From contig WAID01000009.1 in assembly GCA_016584495.1 (NCBI GenBank), forward strand, positions 2,914,001-2,978,000: DNA of 64,000 nucleotides, read 5' to 3'. Below are positions 24,299 through 37,900 of the stretch, piece after piece. The stretch comes from Celoporthe dispersa (taxonomy: Eukaryota > Ascomycota > Sordariomycetes > Diaporthales > Cryphonectriaceae). How positions within the stretch are numbered: position 1 is the stretch's first letter; each line of letters opens with the position of its first letter. The position numbers and the translations under genes are program-made. Under the pieces are notes generated by a model. That model saw only the letters and a program-made list of their open reading frames with translations, ran no database searches and had not been told where the DNA came from.

Positions 24299-25194
24299 AA
24301 AACAAAAACATTTGCTACCTGTCAAGTCATGGGACTCGACACCTGACTACTTATATGCACAGGCGTTTCCCACCCCTCAGCCCTAGTTCAGCCCACGCTG
24401 TGTCACTGCCATTACCACACTTGTAGATGTCCATTGGTGGTTCTATAATGATTATTTTTTTAATTTTAACCTTATTTTTGGGAGGTGAAGCAAGCGCTGT
24501 CGTTTACTTTGGTGTAGGACACGGTAAGGAGAGCTGGGCGGTCTCCCCCCCCCTCTTTTCTTCATGCAAAAAGGGCATCCTTCACACACCTGCCGATTAT
24601 TAGCTTCGTGTCCAGGAGTACCATCAGTGACACAAGTGTCACCCTAAAGAGATTCGGGACATGAAAAGAAAAAGAAGAGAAAGAAAGAGAAGGGAAAGGA
24701 AAAAAAAAAAAAAGAGGGAACGGGCTGGACCAAGCCTTTCCCCCCCCCCCCTCTTCTTTGCCTTTTTCGACGACATTCTCCCCGTCCACCTCTTTGAAGT
24801 TTGTGGTACGCACACATTTCACACGCAGGCCACCCCAGGTCGTACAAGCCACCGGAGAAGGAAGAGAGAAGGAAAAGAAGAAAAAAGGGAAAAGAAAAAA
24901 AAGATAATTATTACCACACTAGTAATGGAATTACTACATGTATGTACAACATATTCTTTTATAGCACAGGCTTTGAGGTTATCCTATATTATTCCCATCC
25001 GGATTTTTTCAGGTCTCTTTTATTTCTTTTTTTATCTTCTTGTGAAGAAAAGAGAGCTTTGGCATATGTGTAATGTACTACGTGGTATTATGTACATGAC
25101 AAGCAGGTCCGATGAGAGAGAATTCTTTCTTTCAAATTATAGATTACATCAATGGTTAATGTGTTGTTCCCCCTATCCCCAAAACCCACCGCCT

Positions 25195-25212
25195 CCCCCC
25201 CCCCCCCCCCCC
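25195..25212. repeat. 18-nt poly-C run
   Basis: Uninterrupted C18 followed closely by an AC-rich stretch (25215-25240). Its length is probably not reliable in this assembly. Confidence 0.85.
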
Positions 25213-26399
25213 AATACACACACACATAAACACACACACCAAGAAACGCCCAACCTTTATATTCACTCACCTACCGATTGAATATATGCGACATGTCCTA
25301 CTCCCCCTCCGCCCCAAAATGTAATGATACATCCCGGCATATGATGGATGATTTTTCATGTTCAACAACAGACATGCATGTACAAGAGGCCAGACCTCCC
25401 TCCCCCGGCGTCGTCTTCTTGTGGGCTCAACTTTTGGCTTAGTTTCCCACCTCGGCCTTGCACAACATTAGACGGGTGGACCCCATCATAATTTCTTCTT
25501 CCTCCCCTCCCCCCTTTCTCCCCCTTTCTTTTCCATTCTTTGCTTTTCTTTTCATTTCTTGTGTGTGTCTCATGCTCTCCTCTCCCCCAACCCCCCTGCG
25601 TACGGCAGAGACCCGGCGGCTAGAACAGTTCCTTTCGCCTTTCTCCTCCTTCATCCCTTTTCCCGAAGCCGAGAGATAACCCCGCGGCAGTTGGGCAGCC
25701 GTCTCACAAGCACACAGTGTGTAAGTGTGTGTGTGGGGCGTTTCCTTTTGGCTTTTTTCTTTTCTGTGTTTCTTTCTCTCCCTTTCTTCTTTTTCCTTTC
25801 CTGCAGGCTCCAGAGGAGAGGAAGGAAAAAAAAAAAAAATAAGTGAGGGCATTGGGCTGTCACACCCTGCAGAGAGGGGGGAAAGAAGGACACCCGCCAG
25901 GCCCCGAAACATGCACAACGACAGCCATGTCATTGACAGTGCTGGTTCATCTGTCTGGCACCCCTCCCAGGCCCCTGTGGCTCATGTTGTCCCCCTTCCC
26001 ACCAATCTTTCCCCTACTTGCAGCTCCTTAGGAAAAGAGAAAAAGACTGATCCATGGCGATCAATTTCGCGCTCGTCGAAGTGGATCCGGGAGGTGAGGT
26101 GAGGTGATGAGCAGATGAGAGGGAGAGGGAATGGCTCGCGCCCAAGGGTAGACAGACACCCTTGACAAAAAACCAAAAGATAAAAATATAAAAAAAAATA
26201 AAAACAGTAGTAGTATCATTTCGCTCTGTAGTGGTACACGGTAATGCCCATGCAACCAGCTCTCCCTCCCTCTCTGTGTGTATATATAGAACTGTTTTTT
26301 TCTCTCTTTCTTTTTCTCTCTTTTGCTTTTGGTGGCTGTTGGTTCTCATAGTAGAAGACAGGGCCAGTGGGAGAGAGCGGCTCCCTCGGCGGGTCTCCA

Positions 26400-29044
26400 T
26401 CAGATTATGTTCCGGATGCTGATCCGTTCCGAGCTGTTCTTGACAGTACCCGTGGGGCTGTTCCCGGTGCTACCACCACCACCTGCGTTGCCCGGCCTGG
26501 AGGCGCTGGGAGGGGGAGGTGGCGGCAGGTGTTGGCTCCCGAGGCCCGGCTCCATCTTCACCATGGGCGGCAGAGGGGCGTGGCCCCAGGACCCAGCGCT
26601 GGCGGGTGCGGTGGGGGTTGCGGAGCCGGAGGCCAGGCCGCGGACCAGGCTGTCCACCTGCTCCCAGCCGCCCCAGTCGCGGCCCTCGTCCTCGGTCAGG
26701 CCCGTCTGGGCCTCGAGGCTGAACAGCGTCCCGGGTCGGGTGCCGGGCGGCGCGGGGCGCAGCTGGACCGGGGCGGAGGTCTGGGCGGCCTGGGCGTCGA
26801 GCTCGCCGCCGGCCCAGACCAGCCGGCCTCGGCGGTCGCCTGCAGGTCGGCGCTGGCGTAGGCGAGCAGCTCCTCGTCGCGGAGCAGGGCGTCCTGCAGG
26901 GACCCCGGGCGGCCCATGAGGGGGTCGGCGGCGGCGGCCTGGGCGAGGTACGAGGCGTACTCGGACCTCTTGGCGGCCAGGACGGCGGCGAAGAAGGCCA
27001 GGAAGCGCCCGCACGACACGGTGACGGGGCGGCGGGGCCCGATGGCGGCGAGGGCGCGCACGCACACGGCGGCGGCGTCGTGGTGGCCCACCAGCAGCAG
27101 GAAGAGGGCGGAGCGGAAGGTGTGGGTGGCGAGCAGGGCGGTGGCGCCGTCCGGGAGCTGGGGCGTGGTGCGGGCCAGGAGGGAGGCGGTCTCGAGCGCG
27201 GTGTGGGCGCACTGCTCGACGGCGGCCATGCGCGCGGCGGGCGGGCAGCCGGGCGCCAGGTTGTGCCGGTGCAGCAGCATGCGGGCGCTGAGCAGGTAGG
27301 CCAGCGGGTTGAGCAGGTGCGGGCCCAGGGCGGCCTGGGAGGCCGGGTCGCAGGCCGGCGGGAACGTGCGCAGGCACGAGGCGAAGTGCTGGTCAAAGGT
27401 CGAGAGGCGCGTGGTCGCCACCAGCGGCGCCGAGCCGAGGCACCGGCCCAGGGCGCCGTACGACCGCGCCACGTTGACCAGGGCGAGCAGCGAGTGCGTG
27501 AGGGGCTCCGCGCCGGGGGGCACGCTGGTGCCGCCCTCGTGGATGTAGGCGTCGTCCACGCCCGCGGGCAGCGCCACGTCGCAGTCCGCGTCGTCCACCA
27601 GCACCGGCCGCCCCGCCTCCACCGCCAGCGCCCGGTCCAGCACGTATATGGCCCACCACGTCCTCCGCCGCATCTCGCCCTCCACCACCGGCCACGGCCC
27701 GCCCTCGGTGTGCAGCCCAATGTCCTGGGCCACGCGCACCGCGCTCCCGAGGCGCCTCCACGCCGCCGACCGGAGGTTCATCTCGCCCAGGGCCACCGAC
27801 TGGAGCAGCGCCGCCCGCGCGTCGTCGAGCACAAAGCTGTCGCTCCACGGGTCCTCGGCCGCCCGCGACGCCTCCAGGAGCTCCGCCGCCCGCCGCGTCC
27901 GCTCCGCCGGCGCGTCGGGCGCGAACAGGCTGCCCAGCGCCAGCACCGCGAAGAAGGTCGACAGGAACGGCGCCGATGGGGGCGGCGCCGCACCGATGCC
28001 GCCGCCGGGCCTGTACATGTCCTCGATGCCCTGCTCAAAGGTCCTCCGGTGCAGCACCGGGAACATGCTGTGCGCCGAGGCCAGGTACGAGTCGACGAGC
28101 CGCCGCGTCGTCTGTATCGGGGGCAGCTCGGGCCTGTTGTGGGCGCCCGGCGGCGGAAGAGGGCACAGCACGGGCTGTCGGTACGGCGGCGGCGGCTTCC
28201 ACGCGCCCCTCGAGAGGCCCAGCAGGTTCGAGCGCGCCCTGGGCAGGTCGTGGGCCGGTGCCGGCCGCTGTCTCCTCCTGGGCTCCGCGCCCACGGCCGG
28301 GAGCTGGAGCGGCAGCTGCTCCGCGCCGTCCAGGTCCTCCGCCGCCGCCACCGGGCCGTCCTTCTCCGAGATCAGGCGCCGGAGCGTGCTGTTCTCCCGC
28401 CGGATGCGCTCGTTCTGCTTCTCCAGGTCCTGCACCTGCTTGATGGACGACATGCGCCGGTTCGTCTCCTTGGTGAACTGGCACTTGACGTTGCGGCTCG
28501 AGCACTCGGAGCAGCTCATCGTCTCCGTCGCGTCGCACTTGACCTTGCGCTCGCGGCATGCGTCGCAGCTCGGGTCCTTTCTCCTCTGGCGGTAGGCCCG
28601 CTTCTGCTGCTGCTGCTGCTGGCTCTGGTGCTGGCTCTGCTGCACATTGTTGCTGCTGCTGCTGCTGATGTTGTTGCTGATGTCGTTGCTGTTGCTGTTG
28701 GGCCCACCGGCGGAGCCTGGCGGGGGGAGGTGGGCGCCTGCGGTCCCTGGCGTGCTGGCCACCGAGTCGTTGGAGGGCAGCGACTCCCGTCCCATCATGG
28801 TACTGGCCGTGACTGGTGTATACGGCTGGAAGGCCGTCGTCGACTGGTGGAGGGAGGAGAGCGGTGGGATACCAATGGGGTGTGGTGCGGGCGGCGGGTT
28901 CGACCTCGCACTTGTGCTCATCAGGCCCCCAAGGTACTGCGGCGGTGGTGCTGGGGACGTGGCCGACGAGACAGACGACGAGTCGTATGACCTTGTGGAA
29001 GGGTTTGGGGATCGAGGATACGGGTTGTGCGACGCGGTAGCCAT
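26400..29044 (-). CDS. Zn2Cys6 fungal transcription factor with middle homology (fungal_trans) domain (one frameshift)
   Basis: Single exon of about 881 codons once one missing base is allowed. ATG at 29044 has a good context (AAACATGG). Residues 1-155 are Ser/Pro/Asn/Gln-rich. The zinc cluster is at Cys160, 163, 170, 178, 181 and 188 (C-x2-C-x6-C-x7-C-x2-C-x6-C). The linker KETNRRMSSIKQVQDLEK runs into a coiled-coil dimerisation helix to about 228. The fungal-specific regulatory domain occupies roughly 320-600 (RRTWWAIYVLDR, LVDDADCDVALP). At about residue 739 (plus-strand 26822-26827) the frame changes. The next frame continues coherently (DWGGWEQVDSLV, then a proline-rich tail) to the TGA at 26402-26400. 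One missing G explains it. This is a nuclear regulator. The linker motif is conserved in a distinct fungal subgroup, but I cannot name its target pathway. Its upstream side is a 16 kb gene desert. Confidence 0.88.
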
Positions 29045-30613
29045 GTTTGTCGGCGCGCGCTTCTCCTTGGGCCAAGAAAGCCCCTTGCTCCTTGCTGGTA
29101 CTTGTTCCTTTTCCTCTTCCCCCTTTTTTCTTTTTTTTCCTTCTCTCTTCTCTTTCTTTCCGGATAGGAACTCCACGCATACAAAGCTCTCCCTAGCCAG
29201 GTGAGGTCCGCGCGCGGAGGAAGAAAGAGAGAAAGGGAAAAGAAGGAGAAAAAAAAAGAATTGGTCCTCCTACCAAGGGAACATGCAGCTCAGGTCCTTC
29301 TCGTGATCCACCTCTTTTTCGTCAGGGGGGTTTTTTTCCCTTCCCTTTTCCTCCTCCAACCCTCTCCCGGGTCTTTCCAGCTGGCCTGATCGGTGGGAAA
29401 CCTCGCGGGTTATGAGGTGAAAAGACGAGGGCCTGCTGAGAACTCCCGACGTGTGGTCGCCAGGTATCCCTTTGCCTTCACCCCCCTCTTTTTTTCCCCC
29501 TTTACGGCTCCTTCAACCCAGACCGAGGTCTCTTTCTGTCTGGCTCGTAAACCAAGCCTGTGTGATGGTGCTGGTATCTGTCCGTATGTCGATTAGAGCT
29601 GGCAGCGCAAGAGATGTCTCAAGTCTCTCCTGGTTTTTCTATTTTTCTCCCTCCTTCCTCTTTCCTTCTTCTTTCTCTGGCCCAACCCCTCTCAGATCTC
29701 GCCCGGGGAGTTCCCAGTCGGTGTCTTCCTCGCCACGAGACCAGGGCCAGTTTAGCCTTGCAACTCCTCGTGCAACCGCGGTACTTTTCTGGTCCACAAC
29801 CAAGTTCGTCCTGCTGGTGTGTGTTGCCTTTGCCCGGCTCGCACAGTCCCCGCAGGATGTCTCGAGAGATCACACCCGGCCACCCTTTCTGGTATCCCAG
29901 TACGTCGCGAGGGGCTCGTGGAGGGGAACGTGCTGCTGCTGCTGCTGTAGCGGCCGCTCGTGCGCAGGTGATCCCAACAGGGCCAAGACCTTTTGCGTAG
30001 AAGAAAAATAAAGGGCCAGAAAAATAAAATCCAAAACTATAAAGTCCCTGACCAACGGACTATTGGCTATCCGTTTCTTGCTCCAAAGAAAGACGAAAAG
30101 AAGAAATGAATAAATAAAAAAGAAAGAGGGAGGGAGACAGAGAGAGGGAGAGAGAGGGGGAGAGAGAGAGACAACAGCCGCACAGGAGGCCTGCAGCACG
30201 AGAACAAGAGTAGGATAAGATAGAACCTTCCGTACGAAAGATTACAGACACAGCAGTTCCACAGACGGACCGGTCGAGAGGCGGGAAAGCTGTGCGCAAA
30301 GGCTAGGGACAGGACTGGACGGACGGTGGCCCGGGTGGAAGTGTAGGAGCCTTGCCTGCCTGCTGGAGGCCGAGGGGCGCATGCAAGGTAAGGAGGAGAT
30401 AAAGCTTGTGCAGGTGGCCGAAGAGGAGAAAATAAAGGATCTAGGTCCTGGGGGGAAAAAAAAATCGAGGGGGTGTGGGAAGATGGGTGACTACTGCAGT
30501 ATAATAAAGGCCCATTCCAGGCCAGCCCACCCCCCCTTCCCCTCTCTCTCTCGCTCAAATCAGGCTAAGGTCCAGATAGAGAACAGAGAGATGGAGTGAG
30601 GGAGACACACACG

Positions 30614-30645
<32 letters not shown>

Positions 30646-31357
30646 TCTCAGGAGGAGTCGACGGATCTTTCCACGAGCCCAAGGAGGCTCATCTTGCCCT
30701 GAGGAGCCTAGGCAGTGCAAAGAGACGGGTGGAGAGTGGTCGAGGAGGGTAGAGGTCCTCAGGTACGTACCGGTACATCCTCTCTCGCCTGGCCCTCGAG
30801 AGCCCACTCGCATGCCATCAGGGGTTTCCATCTGCTGGGTCAGGAATCATGTGGGCCGACCGGGGCTCTCCGCGTGTCCACGATGGATCGGAACAATTAT
30901 CTGAAGAGAGGAGTCTTAACAGGCCCTTGGACGGACCCTTCCCTGGCACGGTGGGACAGGGGGGGGAGGGAGGGAGGGGAAGTCGAGAGCCGGCACCTGG
31001 CACACTGCCCTGGGAACTGACTGATATTCGTCGATAGGCACCACTGGCGTGTTTCGAGGTTCCGGAGGGGGGAAGAGGGGGAGGGGTCGGGCGGTCTTTT
31101 TCCTTCCTGGATTGCGAATCGCTAGTCATGGAACCCCCAAGCCGAACCACCCTCAAAAACCGGGGGCTAGCGGCGTGCCTTTTTTTCTTCTCCCCTTTCT
31201 TTTTCTCTTTTCTTTCCCCTCTCCTGTGGTGTACGCGAGCTGGCATCGACAACAAGGTGAGCCTTTTTCCTCTTGAGACCTTGTCCTGGCAGCCGGTTTG
31301 TGCGCCCCAGGAGCCGGTCTAGTCTCCGGATCTTAGTACGGAGTCTGGATTAGCGAG

Positions 31358-31368
31358 TACCATAGTAC
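31358..31368. repeat. Dispersed intergenic motif TACCATAGTAC, copy 2
   Basis: Exact 11-mer, here flanked as AGTACCATAGTACCG. Confidence 0.7.
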
Positions 31369-31745
31369 CGTGAGAAGGTGGATGGGTGGTGGGAAGGTGA
31401 GATCCCTCCCCTCCCCCTCTCAAGAGAGCTCTCTGGTCGGTGCCCCGGATCTAGGCCAGAAATGCACCCGGCGGCCCGGCTGTGTGAGTCGTGACAAGAG
31501 CTACTACGCAGTATGGTGGTACGCAGTTGCAGCAGGTGCAGCAGCGGCTGCTAAGGGGTCAGTGTCGGCTCAGATGAAGATGTACCATGGCGTCGTGGCG
31601 GTAGGCTCTGGAGGCTTGCTTCGCCCCAGCGTACTGGGGAGACATGCAGTGGATCATTCGAGCTGGACCAGTCGGATGCTGCTAGGGCTGTACCAAGGAC
31701 CACCAGACTCTGGTACATCAGCCAGTTTCTGGGCCGAAATTTTAG

Positions 31746-31796
31746 ACACACACACACACACATACATAGTACACACACACACACACACACACACAC
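31746..31796. repeat. (CA)n microsatellite, interrupted
   Basis: Two CA blocks (about 31746-31762 and 31772-31796) separated by a short CATAGTAC-containing spacer. Confidence 0.88.
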
Positions 31797-33326
31797 ATTC
31801 TTTTTTCTTCTCTGGTGCGCCGCGCTTCCGTCCTGGCCCCCCCTCCCCTTTTTTCTTCTTTTTTTTGATCTTATTTTGTTGCTCCTCTCGGGTGTGCGGT
31901 GTCATGCTTCTAAATATGTCAAGGTTCCGACCGACGGCGAGGGGTACCGAGATCATGTTCATGCGACTGGGGCCATCCTTTTTTTTTTCTTGACAGCGCA
32001 TTGGCTATCATCTCTGATCTCTTCTGGGGGGGGAGGGGATGAAAGGACGACGTACCTGGGCTGCCCAAATGCTTGCTCCAGGCCATCTTGCCCACACTTG
32101 TCCAGATCTGGTTCAATCTTGGACTTCGGTATCTTTTCTTGCAAACACACGACGGCATAGCCAGTGCACCGCTCACCCACTCGCTCTCACTCGCACACAC
32201 ACACACACACACACACAAAGAGACATTTATTTCATCTTTTTTTCCTGCTGATGCTCATGAGGAGGACGGCTGGGCCCTGCGCCCTGGATAAAGAGAGTGA
32301 CCTGACCGCATGATGAACGTCGCTGCAAGCCTAGGGCCAGTGTGGTCGGTGTGACCCACACCGACTGAAATCATGTGCCGTGTGTAACGCGAGAACCCAG
32401 CTGTCTGGGGCGGCAAGCCTCCCTGCTCTCGACAACCTATCTTTGGGCGGTGGAGGGGAAGGGGGTTCGTGTTGTGCACCCGCAGGAGGAGGTATTCCGC
32501 CGCCGACCCTCTCCTCCTCCTCCTCCTCCTCTATGCACCCAACTCTATCTCCTTTATGTGGTGACCTTGTCGCCGTCGTCTCTGTCCGGAGAGACGAGCC
32601 TGGCTGCGACGACATGATCTATCTCGTACAGCCCGGAGGGCCTGAGGCCAGTAAGCTTGTTATGTAGCTGCCGCACCATGGTCGGGCTGCTAGCGATTGG
32701 CGGACCCGAGGCTCGGGAGATTTGCTGATTGGAGTGTGCTGCCGCGCCGGGGAATATTTCTTACTCCTGGTCTGGACAGGCATGTCTTTGGCCATGTGGA
32801 CTTGTGGAATCGGTCCGGATCGCCCTTCGCTTCGCATGAAACGGACTGCCTGCCCGGCTCGACGGGAAGAAAACGTGCACAGGCCGTGGTGGATCAGTTG
32901 CCAGCCGTTACTGTGTCAGACTTGGCAGTGATAGACATTGCGAGGCCACACCCCCTACCCCCGGACGGAGTCCGTCTCTTATGTGCTATGTATTAGCTCA
33001 TGCAACGTTAGTTTTGAGCAAGGCTGGCTGGGTCTCGCCTCTCTATCTCTCTCTCTCTCTCTCTGTCTGTCTGTCTCTCTGTGTGTGTGTGTGTGTTGTG
33101 TGTTTATGTGTCCGAGTCCCCGTCTTTTGGAAGAGGCCAGATCTTATCAGATCCATCCTGATACTCGTGGCGTGTTTTGGTCTCACATGTCTGGCTTGCA
33201 AGCAGTCGTCGCCTGAGGAGCCCCGCTGGCTGACTCCTCCGAGGCGCTCACCGTCGCCATGTTATGCCGCCTCTGTGCTGGCATCTTAGGCGTGGCGCCT
33301 CGTCAGCTTAATACATCATGCATACC

Positions 33327-33339
33327 ATGCTATGGTAGT
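33327..33339. repeat. 13-mer ATGCTATGGTAGT, copy 1
   Basis: Identical to 43548-43560. Its core resembles the reverse complement of the TACCATAGTAC motif. Confidence 0.6.
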
Positions 33340-34896
33340 ACGTCTGCACCTGCACCAGCTAGGGTTATCAGGGACGTGCCACCAAGAAAAGAAAGAAAAA
33401 AAAGTATCGTTAGCTTCGTCCAAGGGGGTCCACAGGCCGCGCAGCCGGTCCGCGACCAACTTGTCGTGGCGCGCCGAGGGCTGGGTAACGTAATTTGTAT
33501 ACGGCACACAGGACATGGTTGCGGCACTTCCATTCTGCGTCCTCCTCCTCCTCCGTTTTCCTTTTGCCTTCTTCCCTTTTTTTTTCTCTTCCCCTTCTTT
33601 CTTTCTCTTTCCCTGTCTCGTCTCCGCTTCTTGTGCCCCCCCCCCCAATCCCGTTGCTTCTAGTCACGGCACAGAGTCCTGGTAGGTTCCTGGTTAGGTT
33701 AGGGTCGGACAGCAAACCAGGATCTCGGGGGCCAAGCAGGGGCTGCAGGTCGCGGAAAGGTTGCCGTGGCACACGGAGCAGTGTGGACGGTAGATTTATA
33801 AAATAGGAAAAGAAAAAAAATGATGACAAGACATGTCATGTTCCATTCTGAGCATGCTCCGCTATGCATGCTGCAGGGTGGAGGCCACGTGCATGTCTGC
33901 TTGCAGGACAACCGTCGCGATCTCGTCTGGTGTATCACTTCTCACACGGACAGAGCCCCTCGGAACCGTTTGTTGTGGTCTTGCTGTGGCTTGACCTAGG
34001 TGGAGTGGGTCTGAGCCAGGAGCCAGTCCGGACGAGACCACCAGAACTCAACCCCCCCCCTCTTCTCGTTTATTTATCTGAAGCTTGATCTGTCGAGGAC
34101 CGTCGGCCTGATGACAGAGCTGGGGTGACCTGAGGTTGACCAGGATGACGTGAAGCCCACGGACCACTGCTGGCCACCGGCGCAGCATTGTGTGTGTCCA
34201 TGTGGCAGGCCTGCTGTGAAGCCATGCGCAGCGGATGCTCTCTCGTCAACCCTCTGCGGTGGCTGCATGCCAGGACCCGTGTGCGACGCGGCTAGAGGAC
34301 GGCAGGTGCTCCTCCTGCTGTAGTCCAACCAGGGCCACGTTTCAGCAGCCACGGCAATGCGACAGGTCGATCACCGGGAGACAATGCGGTCCTCGGGGTC
34401 CCTGGTGATCACGTTCTGGAAGCTCTGGAAGCTGACCTGCAGGCGGGACCAGACCGCACCGGCCTGCTTATATGTTGTTGTATGTACCATGTATGCACAT
34501 TCTCCCGCACGTACCTGGGAGGTCTGTCTCTCGCTGTATACCTTACAGGACGGGTTAGGAGAAAGCTCGAGGGTGCGGGCGGCTGGGCGTCCTGAGGTCG
34601 ACGGCCGGACCCAGGATGGAACTGTGCATTCGCGAATGGGAGTGAACAGTGAACAGTCGACGGTGAATGGTGACAGAAGAGGCTAGAGTGATCCGCAGAG
34701 GAGTGTCGACCGGCGGTGGTGGTGGTGGTGGTGATGGTGGTCTGCTGTGGTACCAGCGAAACGTCGAGGTTTGAGGTAGATCGCGGGTCAGCAGGGACCC
34801 CACACGGGAGCCTAGCCAGTTCCTGCCAGTTCCTGCCAGTACTGTATTGTTTCTCTCAGTGTATGCATGCTGCGTTGGATCGCACCTGCTGTTGAT

Positions 34897-34900
<4 letters not shown>

Positions 34901-34933
<33 letters not shown>
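34901..34933. repeat. (TG)n microsatellite
   Basis: About 16 TG units in the gene desert. Confidence 0.9.
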
Positions 34934-34939
<6 letters not shown>

Positions 34940-37900
34940 AGGGCCAACCGAACAGGCAAGACCAGGCTAACCACTAACCCATCTTTCCTTCCCTCTCTCT
35001 CTCGCTCCCCCCTCCCCCCCACTAAAATTAGCTCATCGCCCACCACTCCTTCCCCTTCTTTCCAGCTCCGCTTCCACATCCACATCCACACCTCCTCCTC
35101 CTCCTCCTCCTCTTCCTCCTCCTTCTTGGCAGCAGGAGGAGCTGTTTCGGGGCACCGCTCCCTTCCTTGCCTCAGCCGGGGGTCCAACGGTGGTCTCTGG
35201 TTTTTCTCTCCACCTGTACTTGGCTTTATCTTCTGAGCTGCATGTTCGACAAGCAGGACCAGGACAGGCCCCCCAGCTGAGGACCCGAGACACCTGGGAA
35301 CCAACCTCACGGCAGAGACGGCAGGCGGCTGGCCAGCTCGCCCTACCGATGCATCCCGTGGCGGAGAGGAGAGGAGGGCCCTCGAGCTGTCGTTCATCTG
35401 GTCCCCAATCTCATCTTCCTCCAGCAGCCCGTCGCGCACGGCAGAGCGGCAGTATAGCAGCCACCCAAGATGGCCACTTCGCCCAAAAAAACAAAAACAA
35501 AAAAAACCCCCCTGGCCGCGATCCACACCGTTCATCAACTAACCTCCTGGACCAGGACGGGTGATCAGTGCCCGGCCCTGCAGAGACAAGGGTGTTCAAG
35601 CTCACTACCCAAAGCCTCGGGAGTTCGGATGGCCCCCCCTCCCCTCCTCCCCTCCCTCCCTCTCTCCTCTCAGGTGGCCTGCCTGCATACGCCGTAGGCC
35701 CATGGGTCCTCAGGTGTCCCATCTTTCCTGGTCTCAACAACGTGCTCAACGACATCCGCCTGCTGTACATGTATGTGCAGGATGTAACAACGTGGCCCTT
35801 CCCTGTCGCCCTGGCCGCGGCCATGGTGAGGTGGATAGGGTGGACAAGGTGAAGAAGCTCGTACCAAGTGCTAATATACCAGCTACCCGAGTACGGATCT
35901 GAAGCCCAGCCATAGTCCCCGCTTACCCTCGTGGCCTGCTGCACCGCGACTCGAGTCCGTCAGGATGACGTTGGTCTGTCGGTCTGAACCATGATCCCCC
36001 ATGAGCGACATCTCGCGCTTCACCCGGAAGGGAAGTCGATCGCGCGCAGGATTTACTCTTCAACCTATTCCACATCTACGAGAAAGAAGAAGAAGAAAAA
36101 TAAGACCGAGGTCCAGAACCCTCGTTGGATCCCGTCTACAGGCCTGGATGACCCGGGAGAAGGGCGCCCCCTCCCCCCTCCCCCTCCCCATATTTCCAGT
36201 CCCTGCTGTCTGGAGCCGGCTCTTGGTTCCGCGCCATTCCTGCTGCCCGCCAGAGCAAAGCAGCTGACGGGCGAGGGGCAGCAGTATGAACCCAACCCGA
36301 CAGCCTGCGGGCTTCACTGGCTGGCTGCTGCGTGCCCTGACCAGATCCAGAAACCAGCTCGCACCGCCTCCTCTCCCGGAGACCAATCCTCACTCCCCTC
36401 CCCCCCACCTCAAATGAGAAGAGCTCGATGTGGTCAAGATCACCATAGACCTCATTATTCCTAGTGCGACTCTGGAGAGAGAGGAGATTGGCATCGACAG
36501 GATACAATTCATCTCGGCTTGCTCCGACGGATGCTGGGCGCCGAGCATTATTCCGCAGCACGTGCATGTGTGTGTGTGTGTGTGTGTGAGTTTGTTTGTT
36601 TGTGTATATGTTGGCGGAGTCCGAGGCTTGGTTCGACATCACGCAGGCGTTGGTGCTGACCGTGGAAGGAACTTGCTGCTGTACGCCTCGGTGCCTGGCG
36701 TGCTCGGGACCCAGGTGCAGTACTACGGCTGGCAGCGTACTACTACTGACTACACATGGCTGGCCCGCTAGCCTTGCAGCTAACCAGCTAACCCAAGCAG
36801 CGCAGCCCTGCCTGGGTGGCCTCTCCCACGCACTAGACAACAAGGGACTTACTTGTCCAGCGTCCCATGTGGCTGGATCCCGGGCAGGAGACCCAAGCCG
36901 GTTGGCCGGATGCCGAACGTCAACGTCAAACTCCCACAGCCTTGCAAGTGCCCCGGACCCTATTATGGGTGGTTCCGCCGGAGCGCTGTGTTTTGCGCCA
37001 TGGCTAGCCTGGCTTGGCCTGGTCTGCCTGGCCCGAATCCGCCTCTCGAGAGATGGCTCGGTGGCTTGTCTCTGACAGCAGCATCGCCGACCTCTCTCTC
37101 TGGCCAGACGACAGCGGGATCCGAGTGCGATTCTCTGGGGCTGGACGCTTGTTGTGAGACCCTCTTTTTTCTTCCCTCTCGGTACGGAAACGGGAAACCA
37201 GCTCGCCCTAGGCCAGGCCGATAGGGTTGGTTGGGTTTATAGCTCAAGAGGGCGCGGCGAGGAACTCTTGCCGACCAAACCCCCCAACCCCGCCTTCCTT
37301 CCAGGGCCGCTGCTTTACACACATACACACACACACACACCGACCATCTCGAAACGGTACCGACATGGGAACCATTTTCGGTGCACGACAGACATGCAGA
37401 TCTTTTTCCCATGAGGGCACGTATGCATGCGTGTACCATTGAATCGTCATGCCGCGCGGGCGATAACTCTACTGTGTGCACTGGCTAGTGGAGGAGGTAA
37501 TATTTGACAGGATGTGCACACCCCCCACCCCCCGCCCCCCCTAGTGGACGCCAGAGCCTGTGTGTGTGTGTGTGTGGTTGGGTGCTAATACTCGGAAAAG
37601 GACCCATGGGTGATGGTGTGTCTGGTCTGTGGTAGTGCAGCTGGGGAGGGACAAGGAAAGGCTTCTTCCGCAAACCATATTCCCACCCGAGAATGGCACC
37701 CCACTCCGCTGTAGCTCCGCCTCGTGGAACCACCTTTTGGGATTCCCGCTGCTCACTGGACCACCACCACCCAGCGTCCCAGGATCACGGACCTCCACGC
37801 ATCTCTACAGGCTGTCCAGACGAAGGCCCTCCTCCTCCTCCTTGCCCCTTCTTCCCTCCTTCGGAACCGAGTCCACATTCGTCTCCTATACCCAGCTGAA

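Larger units (their letters stand above)
23875..26399. other. Intergenic between convergent genes, no gene seen
   Basis: It lies between the ends of glutamate decarboxylase (+) and the Zn2Cys6 gene (-), so it holds two 3' UTRs. It contains CT/TC tracts (23998-24035), a long AC repeat, an 18-nt poly-C, several A- or T-rich runs (24880-24905, 26165-26205) and an AT-richer patch at 24900-25080. Frames are short and low in complexity. Confidence 0.55.

Noticed and set aside
27080..28990. 636-codon open frame on the strand opposite the Zn2Cys6 gene
   Set aside because: It mirrors the GC-rich third positions of the real gene, has Arg/Gly/Ala-rich composition with no domain, and starts at GTG. The sense strand has a zinc cluster and fungal_trans domain.
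34897..35538. 213-codon minus-strand frame in the large desert
   Set aside because: Built from simple repeats (TG and CTCC tracts) and low complexity; no splice partners or family features.
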